Origin: Exophiala sp. HKRS030 | Taxonomy: Eukaryota; Ascomycota; Eurotiomycetes; Chaetothyriales; Herpotrichiellaceae | Reading direction: 5' to 3' | NCBI GenBank assembly: GCA_023897205.1 | Contig: JAHWDD010000002.1 | Span: forward strand, 3,844,001-3,908,000 | Length of the DNA: 64,000 nucleotides | Shown: one piece after another, positions 34,917-47,530 of the stretch | Position numbering within the stretch: the stretch's first letter is position 1 | Layout: each line of letters starts with the position of its first letter | The notes under the pieces: model-generated | Database searches by the model: none | What the model was told of the DNA's origin: nothing | Seen by the model: the letters and a program-made list of their open reading frames with translations, nothing else | Translations under genes and position numbers: made by a program

Positions 34917-37900
34917 CTCGAAGAATGGAAAGGTTTAGGCCAACCTCGGCTCGTGGTTTTTTTGGCCAAAGGTGTAGGAAAAAGGGTCGTAGTCCGGAGA
35001 GGGTTTTGCGAGATTGCAATTGGCAAACTAGCAGCAACGACTGTAAATTGAAACGACTGTCTGTAGGTGAAGCAAAAGATTGATGAGTGGTGTTTCAAGG
35101 CTACTCTGTACATAAGTTCATAAAGTCTCGACTTCACCGAGGCTACGAATTTCTTCCAACAAAACAAAACTGCGCCTCGGCATGGAAAGTGGTCACGTGC
35201 ACACTGAGTGACTAAGCAGGATAATTGACTTGGACGGTATCCGTATCCGTAAAAGAACACGTTGACATTATTAGCGAAACCATCACTCAAAAGCGCTCCG
35301 TTCTACTGCTAGAGTATCCAATCTGACGGTATATTTGCACGGTTTGCTCGTGCGAACTACAGTAGAACATCTCTCTAGGAAAAGACTTCCGCGCTGATCG
35401 TCCACAATCCACTGCGGACCAATGTTTGAATCCTCTAATCCTTCCTGGTTTAGCATAGCCGAAAGTGCAGATGGTCTTAAAGCCATCAACCAGCTTGGCA
35501 GTCTCTTCTTTGCACGGCCATCAACTAATTCATCTCCCTAGGACATTGCCATGGCGGGCACTGGCCGTTGACTAAAACTATCTGGGTCAGGAACCGACTA
35601 AAGATTTGCTACGAGTAATTGTACAACAACATGTGGACTGGCAAGTTCCAGAGAGTCCGAGTATCTTGCACCGACGTGGTACCAATCCTTCGCCTATCCA
35701 ATGTCACATTCAGATCCATTCATACGAAGGGGTGCCTGGCGTATGGGGTTTTTCGTAGGAATGCCCCATTGCCTATCTGCCGGCTCTCTACCCAGCTTTG
35801 GATTCCTTCTCCGACATCAGTACGAAGAAGTCAAGAAGCGACCCAGAAAATCTGGCTTCCAGAAGATCCATTTTATGCTCACTTGCCTCTTTATGTTCTA
35901 GTCGATCGACTCTCCACCATCACCTTGCCTCTTCAGGCTTCACACAGGCTGCACACAGGAGGGTCACGCACTGGGTGCTTGTTACCCCAGCCTTGTTGAG
36001 CCAAATCAAGTTGCCCAAGGCCCTTGACTGCGGACATATCAACTCCACCGCTCTGAAATCATTCTGAAACCCATGCCACAGATAACTCTCATCCACTCCT
36101 CCTTTTTCTTACCTCGGAACTTGGATGTCTCGTACAGAGTATCGTACGGAGTACTTGATCAACATCTTGCTGCAATCAATGGTACTCCGTAAAATCTGCC
36201 GGGATGTGCAATAACCGGGGCGCAGGGTCACCTCTGACGTCGAAGTCAAGCAAGGGGATCGAAAGATCTCAACCCTGGCGGGATCAAATGTTCGCTGTAT
36301 ATGGTAATGTTGCTCCTTGACTCGTCGATGTCGGCGGTGAAGCCCAAAACAGCATCGTTGAACGATTCATGGCGACTTTTGATACACACTACAGAGCGTA
36401 GTCCCCTGGAGGGGCCTTCATTGGCCGAGTCTGCCTTCTGACGTGTAAATTTTAACATGGTCTTGAAAGCCACGAACGACCAGTTGTAGTCCAACGACGG
36501 GTGATTGCACCACGGAAAGCTTTCCGTTTTGGCGGTCAATTGATGGCCCATGACATAGTTCTTTCAAGTTGGAATTTGGGAGTACAATCTTGCAGAGGAG
36601 AGAGAGGCGAAACGCGGCGACTCCGATTCGCAATGTTTGGGATTCCGCCGCCACCGAAACCGAACAATCAGAACAATTCAGTGACAGAGATCCTGCTGAC
36701 CCTTGTGTGTTTGGCAAGGATGCCTCGTTGAGATTCAGTACAATCACAAACGAGGCCTCGTGTCCTGTCAGCATGCACCAAGCCCCATGACGTTGATCAT
36801 TCGCATGGCAAGCTGTCACAATGCAGCACAGAATGAAGACGGGACTAACCTTGTGTGGTCAATGCTCTGGCGGACAGCAAAGGCGTCGCATAGTCAAGCC
36901 ACGATCCTTGGCCCTCGTATTGATGCCGTAACTCGCATCAGAGGGAGCCGATGCAGTGCGTGTCCTTGCTTTGCTGCTTTTAATGACACTGCAGTAACAA
37001 TGCAAAGGTTCAATACATATTAATGGACCAAAGGAGGTATTATCTATACCGGAGAATCTAAGGGGGCCAAGCGAAATCGCAAAGAGCAGTGGGAATCGCT
37101 GCTAAGGCCCAACATATCATCCCGTACGGACAGGGAGAGGGCTCTCCCTCGGGTGTCCCACCTACCCCAAGGCTAAGGAGCGCAAGGCCGTGCAAGGCTC
37201 AGCTGAGCCCGGGGACGGTTGGCGCGCATCAAGTGCAAAAGGTGAGACGATGTATGTAGAACTGGGCTGGCTGCATGTCATACGACTGGGATAAGCATTC
37301 TGAGGCCTACAAATCATAAGCCTGGTGAGCCAGCGACCTGCCTCTCTGGGGCCGGGGGAATTGAATGTCTAGGGGTGGTTTCATAGGGCTATGCACAACT
37401 GAGGTACAAATCAATGTGCCGAATTCCAGGCCAGCGAGGGACGGGATCTTGGTAAACCAACCTCTTATTTAATCCCAATGCAGCTGGACCAGGGTGTCAA
37501 CTAACTTTTGCTGGCTCCGTAGAGGAGTCCTTTGTATTGTCCTGTACTGCGTATTGGCCATGATTAGTCCCTTGCCATGACTTCCGTTTTTAGTTCACTT
37601 TTCAAAGATTCCTTTTCCCTTGTTGGGCAGTTAATGGAGTATTCGTACGGAGCACCTGTCATGATGACCTTGTCTACGTTTGATACAAAGACTCCGTATT
37701 CTGTATTCTATCCGGAATTATCCTGCGCTGCTCGACAAAGTGCTTACGAAGTTGAAAGAGAAAAATAATGGAAAGCAGCGTCTTCCAGGTAAAACCGCAA
37801 GAAATACGAGCATCATCGCATGAGTGACAAACCAAAACCAGCCCGACCAGGCAGCAGGCACAAGAGTTGATTCTGATGGGTGTGGTCAGAAATACTCGGT

Positions 37901-39621
37901 AGCGAAGATGGATGCTAAGATGGGGTACTCCGTAAGAAGATGAGAGAGCAGGCCAAGGCAAAGCACGCAGCGCTCTCCGAGGTTCCATCCATGGCAGATT
38001 TAGGTCAGAAAATGGTCAAGGATGAGTGCATGAAGCAAGGCCCCCTGCAATTCTCCACCGAACGACGTCGCGGGAGAAGCCTCTTCGAACACCCCTCGTA
38101 GGGCTGAAGCACCGGGGGTAGGATTCTGTATGTACAATACCGTACCAGCGTCCAGGAGGAGTGGTACAGGCCTGGATCAGAAATGTAACTGGCCTAAAGA
38201 GCCTTGTAGGGGGTCCTTGCCGGGTGTGCTGAAGATGTTTAGTGGATGCGAGAAGCCACCGGACCGAGAATTATTACCTTACCTTACATGTACCTAGTAC
38301 CTAAGAGTAGGTATTGAGGCAAGTATCGCTCCGGGAGCTCGTATGGTACCTACCTATCTGCCTTGTGGATGAGTACGGAGTACGGAGTACATACTAGCTG
38401 CCTTGCACGCCGTATACCGCCACTTTCTAGGTTAGTTTGGTACCTAGGAGGACTATTACTAAGTCCCAGAACCCCCGAGGTATGCACTCAGGCGCCGAAC
38501 GTACAACCCAGGACAATCATATCAGTATCTACTAGGTAGGTCGATCTGGGCGCAGGAGACCAGACCTACTTAGAGGTATTTACAGTACATACATTACATG
38601 AGGTATGACAGATGACAGAGGACAGTATTACCACAGACCCAAGTCTAGTAATGTTCAGGTAGGTCCAACTCCCTAGTCAGACCCTCGTACAGGATAGCTA
38701 GCTGGCCTCGCACAACCCCTGCTCACACCCATCCTGCCACCCGCCCGAGACGCTGTTGGTCCCTGGCTGTTGCCGCCAACGCTACTCCATACGCACTGTG
38801 CGGAACTGTAAAAAAATAACTTGGTGGAGCTGGTACAGCTGCAAGCTGCAAGCCGCGCCGTCGACCCGCTTTGTGCATGCCTGGGCTGTTTTCCCACGTT
38901 CCCGTCCTTCTGCCCTACAACCACCACCCACACCAAACCCTGGCCTTGGGAACGGATACTCCGTACCATGTATTGAACTACTCTCTGTACGGAATACTGA
39001 CTGGGCTTAGACGCTGCCTGCGATTCCATCCATTCACTAAATCTCAATCTGCCCTGCGAATCCCATCCCGAACTCTCTCGACTGACGGATTGATTGACTG
39101 ACTGACTGCAGCCATGTCCAACGATACTCAGTCTTCCCTACCACTCCTCGCTTGACGACCGCTTGTTGCTCGCCTGAATCCCTCCAACAACCCCTCCGGT
39201 GGCACCCTGTCGCTCCCTCATATGCTACGTCTGTCCCTCTGACTGGTCCTCGCACCGTTTCCCAACTTTCAAACCCTCGACGCCTCTAGAGGTTTGCTCT
39301 ACGTACTGTCCTTACCGCTATATCCATCCATATCGCCTCATCCGAACTTTGACAAGTCCTTGTTCCACCCGCCGAGGTCAACATCAGCCAGCCTTTACGA
39401 ATGTGCCCACCGTGTGGTGTATCCGTACCAGAATATACACGACGGGGCCGACCTACGTCAGCTGAACTGGACGCAAAAGAAAAGCAGTCCCAGGTCTTTG
39501 GACCAGTGCACTACTGGGCAGAGGCACTCGCCACCTTCACATCGGCAACACGGGCTCCATCTGTCAACGCCTCCAAGAATCGCCTGGGTCTTCCGATGTT
39601 ACAGCGAACGTGAAACAGGGC
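34917..39621. other. 4.7-kb divergent intergenic region, YVH1 / C2H2 gene
   Basis: No supported gene. It holds six exact TACGGAGTA/TACTCCGTA copies (36145, 36183, 37926, 38374, 38381, 38957) and a dense run of TACCTA/TAGGTA motifs at 38280-38660. The final ~700 bp before the C2H2 start is pyrimidine-rich, as expected for a leader. Short open frames on both strands show no motifs. Confidence 0.5.
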
Positions 39622-42059
39622 ATGGATATCCGTAGGACTTCCGCCGCCTCTGCGGCGCGGACACTTTCATACAGACAACAGAATCCCGCACCTGGCTCGG
39701 CTTCGCGGTCCAACTCCAATACCTCAGAGGAGGACTTGCATCGAGGTCAACAAGGCCTGAGGATACCAGGCGCCCGCTTCGACGAGCCACCACCGCCACT
39801 GCCACCTCCACGATATAATGATGAGCTCGCGCAAGGCATAGACGTGGCTTGGAGCTGGGGCAACAGCGACCCTTTCAACTCGAACCGGCGCCTTGCTCCC
39901 ATCAAGCCGGGCTCGAGCCTTCACGGCGGCTACATGGAGGCCAGACGGAATCCAGACCATGCCCGTGATCCTGACGACATGGATTTGGACGACGACTTCG
40001 CCCGCCGAGGAAGCACTGTCTCGACAGTTCGGTCGCCCTCCCAGGCCAATATACAACTACCAGGCCCGCATGTGCCTCCTATAATCCGCAAGCAGTCATC
40101 GCCAAACCCAGCAAATCAAAGGTGAGTCAAGTTAGTCGCAGGACGTGCTTAACGATGATCGCCCATCTTAAATTAAATTTGGATGCGTTGTGTTTTGGGG
40201 TCTACTGATCTTGGTGCATGAACTTGGCCGGTTTCGCCATCGTGGGGGCTGATTCTGCCGCCTCTTAGCTGCGTCCCTCGGCAACTCGACAAGGACTTGA
40301 GCTGACAACCGTTCCTATTTTAGATTACAAGGAGATATGCCACTGGCACAGCAGAATTTCAACCTCTCCTCCCAGGCGTATGACCAGAGGCTCCTGTCCA
40401 AGATTGGAAAACCAACTTCGCCTCCTCGCCACTCTAGAAGATCTGGTTCCGCCGAGTCAACCACAGCGTTTTCCCAAAAATTATCGCTCCAAACAAAGGA
40501 CCCCAATGTCCAATTCCTCTCGGCCAATGAGCTTCCACCGGCTTCTTTCGACCCGGTCTCTAGATGGATCGCCAGTCCTGCTTCTGCAGGTCTATCACCC
40601 GGCTCAAGACCTGGATGGCGTGATTACAACGTGGACCATCGAAGCCCTTCGATGGACAGCGCTGCCGCTTCGATAGTATTGGACCCGGAACTTTTCGTGC
40701 AGCCTCGTCCCAGCGGTTTGCTGTCCATAGGCAGCTCGCTCGCGGGCCCCGATGACCTTGTGAGTATTGGCAGCCGGTCTCAACGCGGCAGCTATGAACA
40801 TGGCATGTTTCCGGACACCGAGTCCGACATTGCTGCTGAGGAAGGCAGTGGGATCCGCAATCTGCACTTGGGCGGCGACTCCCAGTGTTCTGGGGAACGA
40901 CGCTCTTCTAAGCAAGGCATGAAACGCCGGGCTCGCTCACCCCCATCTGATTTGGCTCGGGACGAAAAATCCCCATCACGTGGCAACTCATCCACCGACT
41001 TGTTCCCAAAATTCAACCTGCCTGCATCTGGACGCTCCCCGGCATCCAAATATCAGGCCAAGCATGGATCGGTGTCTTCGACGGCTTCAAGTGCACGACA
41101 AAATTCATATGCATCCTCAATCTCACTTTCCATTGCTGGGAGCAGCATGACCAGCATCTCCTCTTTCGACAAGCAGTCACCGCTAGACCCAGCACACCCT
41201 GCATATATAACCTCGGCCCATCCCGTAGTGAGCCCTGCCACGTCAATCGCCTCTTCGCGACTACTTCCGCAGGTTACACTGGACACCAAATCTATTCACA
41301 GCGCCATGTCTACCCAGAATCCTGGAGGTGAGAACCGGCCACCGATCAGTATCCCACCGCTGAATCGCGTTGGAAACTCCTTCATATGCGACTGCTGCCC
41401 CAAAAAGCCCAAAAAATTCGAGACGGAAGACGACCTGCGGTAAGTCGATGACGTTCAACGTTCACCGATACATTGACTTTTTAAGGACTATCAATTCGCA
41501 GTACTGACTTCTGACCAGGAACCATCAGATGGAGAAACAATACACTTGCCAGTATTGCAACAATCGTTTCAAGAACAAAAACGAGGCAGAACGCCATCAA
41601 AATTCTCTCCATCTACGTCGTTATTCTTGGTCTTGCGCCGCTATTCCAAACTTCAGAGGCGCCTTCCACCCCGTCTCAACCCCAACGAGCTCAAGCCCGG
41701 GAGGCTCTCAATTCGATGCATGCGGCTATTGTGGGGAGGAATTTCCAAACTTGCCACAACCTAATTGGGAACGTCGACTTGACCACCTCACCAGCGTGCA
41801 CAAATTTGGCGAATGCAACCAAGCAAAGAAATTCTACAGAGCCGATCATTTTCGACAACACTTGAAACACAGCCATGCAGGACAAAGTGGGAAGTGGACC
41901 AACATACTAGAGTCTGTTTGTCTTCGCGAAGAATTGCCTCAAGACTCTGCTGGCATTTCACCCACCGGCAGTGAACCCAGCCCGGGTCGTGGTCCCAGCA
42001 GCCTTCCTGATCCACCGATGGGGGGTGCAACCATTAGTGAATCTCGCAATGAGACATGA
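39622..42059 (+). CDS. Fungal C2H2 zinc-finger transcription factor-like protein
   Basis: Three exons (39622-40121, 40324-41439, 41519-42059) give 718 residues. The first ~500 are Ser/Pro/Arg-rich and disordered. The C-terminal zinc region starts FICDCCPKKPKKF, followed by a classical finger C549-x2-C552-x12-H565-x4-H570 (CQYCNNRFKNKNEAERH). Then come DACGYCGEEF and FGECNQAKKFYRADHFRQHLKHSH, a second atypical finger set ending in HFRQHLKHSH. This arrangement recurs in Pezizomycotina C2H2 finger proteins of unknown targets. Intron 2 (41440-41518) is fixed by reconstructing LRNHQMEKQYTC. The start is the first in-frame ATG (MDIRRTS); an upstream exon cannot be excluded. Likely nuclear. Confidence 0.88.
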
Positions 42060-44675
42060 AGTAGCCTGTCCCTCCAGGGGGAGACGGCACGGCCTAAAAC
42101 TTCAATGTCCTCTGATGAAGAGGGGGCAGGCGCTTGAGGTCATGATCGTTGTGTTATCTACGGGTTGGCGGCAAGATCCTAGTTGCAGAAATTTGACCTG
42201 CTACAGCGTCTTAACAGTTCACTCAACCCCGCCATGCCCTGTTTGGGTTTCCGCGCAATGACAAATGCCCGTGACTACTCCTAGTGGTGGTCCATGCAAT
42301 TGGTTGCAGAGGAGACGAGCTGCTGATCCAAGTCGTGTCGCTCTTCTCCCTTGCTTGTTGGCCATGCCTACGCAGGCTTCATTGTCACACCGTCTCGCAC
42401 GTTCAAGCGGCTTGAAATGGGCCGTTGCAGTACCAAACTCATTTTTTGCATGCACGACGAGGTTACCATTCACAGTCACAATGATGCGTTACGCCACGGC
42501 ATTGGTACATGTTTACGCGAGTTCATTTGAGAGAATGGAACAATGGAACCTCACGTCAAGATAGCCAAAAACTCGGCTATCCGGATTCTGGACCGCCTGA
42601 CATTTGCCTAACACTTCAGAGTTGAAGTCACAGAGTCAAGGTTTCTTCCGGATATTTCCAGCATATCCACACCTGCAGCACTCTCACAGCGGCACACTTC
42701 CGATACAGACTGTCCTATCAACGTCACAGGCAGGCGTCCGCTGGCTAAGAAGTACAAGGTTGGGGCTTTCTCGAGGCACACTGTTTTCTGGTAGTGGGTC
42801 TCGTAAGCCATTCCTTTTTCCCCTCATCCAGAACGTCTTCAAACGGAAACAGTGCGTCTCGGTACGACCCATATTCGCTGTCCCCCACGATACCAAGAAA
42901 ATTGCGGCTCTACTGACATCTATTTTGTTTGTATAAGTGTGTCTTGTGGCTGTGAAGACTGAAATCTGACGCGGATTACGTTGACAACAAAAGCATTGAG
43001 ATTTACCTGTTGGATTCAAGTTGACCTGCGAAGTCGTGATGGTGTGGGAGTCACAGGTGGTTGAGTGTTTCTAGCGCCCGAGGATCATCGGTCAAAGAAG
43101 GTTGTATCTAGGTCAAAGGAAGTCTGTTGAGTCCTGCATGAGGAGGCCTATTGGATCATGCCACGCCTGGAGGTGTCCCCGGTCTTCGACAACAAGCAGA
43201 GTACCATTTAGCTCCTTGAGGCTTTCATTCACCACATTCATGCAACCTTCATTGGCCACGTCGTTCTTTGACTGCACCCTCTGTCTGCTCTCTCTCGGCT
43301 CATGCTCATGGGGCTCTTGCCAACTAACAAGCCACGGCAACGATTTCGATTGAATGCTTACGACACAGAGCAGCCCGTCAACCCCTCATCCGATTTCCTT
43401 AGTGCTTATCTTTCGGGCATTCCGCGACCCCTTCCAGCGGGCGGGCCTCTGGAGACATTGTTGGCAAATTTGATTCGACAGCCACGAGATCGATCAGCGA
43501 AATAGGCATGAAGCTCGATCGAAAAATGACCAGCATGAAATGAACTTGGTTGGGCTGACATCACTGGATGGACAAGGGAGTCATCTTGTTGGAAGGATTT
43601 TCGGCTCTGACCTACAATTTCTGGTCAAGTAGAACGCCTCATTATTCCTGCCAAGCCTTGTTTGGTAAGTCTGTGAAATCGAGAAACCGGGCCGCAAGTT
43701 TCAGGTTGTACCCGCGTACGAGTACGATGACATGGTCGGTCATTTACCAGCACTTTCAGGGTCATTCCGAAGTCGCCAGCAACTAGCCTTTTCGGCAAGC
43801 CTATCCGAACACTCTGAAGGAATATACGAGAACTGGGATGGTCTGTCGCGGCGTCAATGTGCCTCTGTCTTGACGGTTTCAGCCCACCTACGTTGCAATG
43901 TTACTTTGCAGCTTTTTTGGCCATGTCGGTAAATTGTCGATCATGGAAACCCTTGGCAATGCCAGGCCAACATTGTCACTTGCAGGGTGCTTCTGCAAGT
44001 CCGAGTACGAGTTGAAGGAACAGTCGGTCTGCAATGTACTCGTGCCTCGACGAATCACGGAAAAGGTGGGTTCGAAATATGGATCAAAGAAGTCTCGTCG
44101 ACTGGATGAAGTAGAGAATTGCAGAGTTGAAGGATTCGCTGCAACGTCCCGGTCTTGTGTGAACAAGTCCACCATGGTCAACCTTTGTGCTGGCACGAGT
44201 GCGAGTACGGGCACTATGAGTGTTGACGAGTGTGGTGTGAGTACCTTGCGAATGGAACTAGCAGCCTTCCTTTTCTTGTAAAGGGCAAATGCGAGTGTAG
44301 ACCGCAAAGAAGTTCATTGAGACTATTGTTCAAAAAGATGTCGCTCAGTAAAAGAACACTTGATTTGTTCTGTCCTTGCCGGTAAGCATTCATTCGTCAG
44401 TGTCTCATTTAAATTTGACGGGTCACTTCGCGTTTGCCTACGAAGTACGGTGTACACACGCATGTGATGCCTTGAATGTATTGGCTCGAGTGAACACATA
44501 AAACGCCGGACTGTGCGCTGCTCTTTCAGATGGTCAGTCGCTTTTAAAATGACTTGACTAGGCAGTTACTAGTCGTAGAATGCTCCGCGGTGGCACTTTG
44601 TGGTATCAAGACTTTTGGGGTTCTCGCTCTTGACACTGGAATATGAACATGTTTTCGAGTTGTCATGTGGTCAAG

Positions 44676-44750
44676 TACAGGTACAAGTATAGGTATAGGT
44701 ATAGGTATAGTTATAGGGATAGGGATAGATAGAGGTAGAGGTGCAAGTAG
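44676..44750 (+). repeat. Imperfect hexanucleotide repeat (GTATAG/GGATAG)
   Basis: Tandem variants of GGTATA, GGGATA and GAGGTA continue for about 75 nt. It is interstitial and does not match the TTAGGG telomere repeat. Confidence 0.8.
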
Positions 44751-45399
44751 GGGAAACATTTTTGTTTCACAAGGCTTGGTTCGATGGGTTGAAAAAAGAA
44801 CGTTCCGTTGGGACGAGGGTGATTTCCCTCCGTAATGCCCGCTTATCGTACATATATTCTAAAATCTCAGCTTGTAACTTTGTTCTCCAAAAAAAACCAA
44901 GTACCTATTGTACATCTTATCAAAGAGTACCTCTAGAGGTCGGTGGTATCTACCCTGGAAAGTATTTTCTATTTCCTAGGAATGATGAGCCCGGTTGAAA
45001 AAAATCTTCCGCCGGTTCTTTACCCCCATTCTAATACCAGGGAAGTAAAAAAAGACCCCCCCAATCAGGTACGGAGTACTGGGGGAAGAAAAGGGTGGAA
45101 TTTATCATTCCTCCGGGACGAACGACGATCAGAATTTGGGGTTTCAACCCCCAGGAATGGTTTGGATGCCTTGAAATTATCACGTACTTCCTTCTTACGG
45201 GGGAGGAGGAGGACATGGTTACGGAGCGAATCAATTCTTATTTTTATAACTATGGATTACAGAGAGAGAGTGAAAGAGAGAGAAAACGTGGCATTATTAT
45301 GAACAACCTTGATATCGGTACGGATTAAATGAGTACCTACGGAGTACATACGATACCTATAAAAACAGAACCATTCGTAAAAAGCAACTCCCCATCCCG

Positions 45400-45474
45400 C
45401 TACTACTAATACTACTACTACTACGACGACGACGAGGACGACGACGACGAGGACGACGACGACGAGGACGACGA
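45400..45474 (+). repeat. Trinucleotide repeat (CTA)n then (CGA)n
   Basis: CTA/ACT units (about 45400-45423) pass into CGA units interrupted by GG every 15 nt (to 45474), so the second half is a tandem 15-mer present about three times. It is not within a supported gene. Confidence 0.85.
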
Positions 45475-47475
45475 GACATCAATCAGGTACTTGTTATTGT
45501 TATGGGTGGTTATGCAGTGGGACTTGTTACCCTCAAAAAGAATACCTTGAGCCGTCTTTCTCCATAATTTAATGTTTTTGGATCCTGCACAGCCTCACGG
45601 TTCGTCGTCTTTTGTGACTCCGTACTTACCACCAGTGTAATTGTCCGTAACCGTGTATGCGAGATATTGTATCATCGTACGGACTTACAACCTGTCCATT
45701 CAGTAATCAACGTATGTAAAAGAACCCGTGATATGATAGTTGTCCACACGGCCACGGGATGTGTTACACAAGTTTCACCGCCCAAAAGTTTTCACCATGG
45801 TGTTGATGTACATTCGCCCACCTCGCTTTGTACTCCATACTCGGCACTCCATTCGGGTATTGATTTTTTTTTTGGGCCCTGCGAGGCTGAACCTTGAAGG
45901 AACCGCGGCAGGCTGAGGGAAAAAAGGGGGGGCCAGAAAGGAATTGAAATGACAATTTTTTTTGGTTGTGTAACCCCCAAAACTGATCATGAATGTCTTT
46001 TGACCTTTCAAACCAAAAGGCAAGATGAACTCGTAATTCGTATTTTGAATTCTCTTGGTATCCGTTACTCCCGTTACTCGGTATCGTTCCATCGTATTCA
46101 TATTCACATTCTCCATGTCTACGTAGGTACTGTACAGTACTCGTATCCAAGGAGAACCTACCTACCTTAAAGGTGCATCAATCACGGATCCGAAAAGAAT
46201 AACTTCTCTTTTGTTTGGGGAAAACACGGTACTACGGTAACCATACAAATCCGACCTTCTCGGTACACGGGCATCGCTCGTCTCAAAACCAGATACTCCG
46301 TACTTTCATTCGACACAACTCGTGGCGTAGCAAATCCACGGGGGTTTCTTGTCACCATTATGAAAAAGAAGAATAAAAAAACGTACGGATACACGTATTT
46401 ACTTTGCGCCCAACATCATTACTCTAGACTCTGTCCTTCCAGACACCTAAACCCTTATCCCGACACTTTTCTCTCGATATCATTTTGATGGCGACATGAT
46501 ACAATACAATACAATGGCATGCGCCGATATCTGTGGTCCTCAAGTCCAGAGGGGGGAAAAAAGAAGAGGCGGGTGCTGACACATCAAAACCAACCCCTCG
46601 CAAGTCTGACCGTTTCTGGAACTTGGCTTCGTTTACATGGGCGGACTAGTTTAGCTACAGTAGGTAAGTCCGCTCATAGATTATGATGTGGAACGGGACA
46701 GTGGCGTTTGGATCGGCCTAGAACTCTGTGGGTTATTGATTCCAACGCATCAACGATCCCGTAAGAGCCTTCTTGTGGGCGATAAAGATCGAAAGATACA
46801 AGTCTGAGAGTATGTCTTCCACCGGGTGCTGAACTATTACGATGCCAGTCTGCAAGACACACCTGTGCATGAACGCGCTCGAACCGTCCGTCTGAGACTG
46901 ATGTTGTAACTCAAAACGGTCCTGGTCGAGAGCTAATGCGCTCCTCCTGCTGGGTCATGTGGCAAAAGTCTGGCTAACCTGGTTACGGTGGTCTTGCACG
47001 TTGGCAATCGACAAGCGCGCATACTTACTTGATGCATCAGGCTGGAAGATGATCGTTGATTCCACTTGTGATAAAAAGAGAGAGAAGAACAAAACCACAG
47101 ACATTGTGTAACAACATTAGGAAGCCCCTTGACCAAGAATCATAATGAACCGCGAGAAGATTGTTCGCTGGCATCCCTGGATGGTGTGTTGATCGTCGCG
47201 TGAGAGATATAATTATCCCGCCTTCGATCCGGAAGCCTGCAAGCCTGCAAGTCGAATAATGAACTTGGTTACGTCGTAGTTCACCACCATGATCAAAACC
47301 CGACTGGTTAGGAAGTGGATGACAATGTCTGCATCGCTTCAAAACAGCCCTATGAGAGGAGACGATCGAGCCGACCCAGGACTCCTGGACCCTTGTCATT
47401 TTTGATATGCAGGGACTTTCCTTTCAAACTCCTCGCATTGCTGGACCAGGTTTGAAAAGGTGGTTTGGCTGCGTG

Positions 47476-47478
<3 letters not shown>

Positions 47479-47530
<52 letters not shown>
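47479..47530 (+). repeat. Compound microsatellite (TC)17(AC)9
   Basis: A perfect TC run (47479-47512) adjoins a perfect AC run (47513-47530), immediately followed by ACGGAGTAC-like sequence. Such compound arrays are length-polymorphic and make spurious Leu/Ser/Thr/His frames. Confidence 0.95.

Noticed and set aside
43888..44307. Overlapping open frames of ~130 codons on both strands
   Set aside because: Neither shows a conserved motif or joins to neighbouring exons, and the two are mutually exclusive.
44676..44750. Interstitial telomere or subtelomeric repeat
   Set aside because: Units are GTATAG/GGATAG, not TTAGGG, and the surroundings are not subtelomeric in character.
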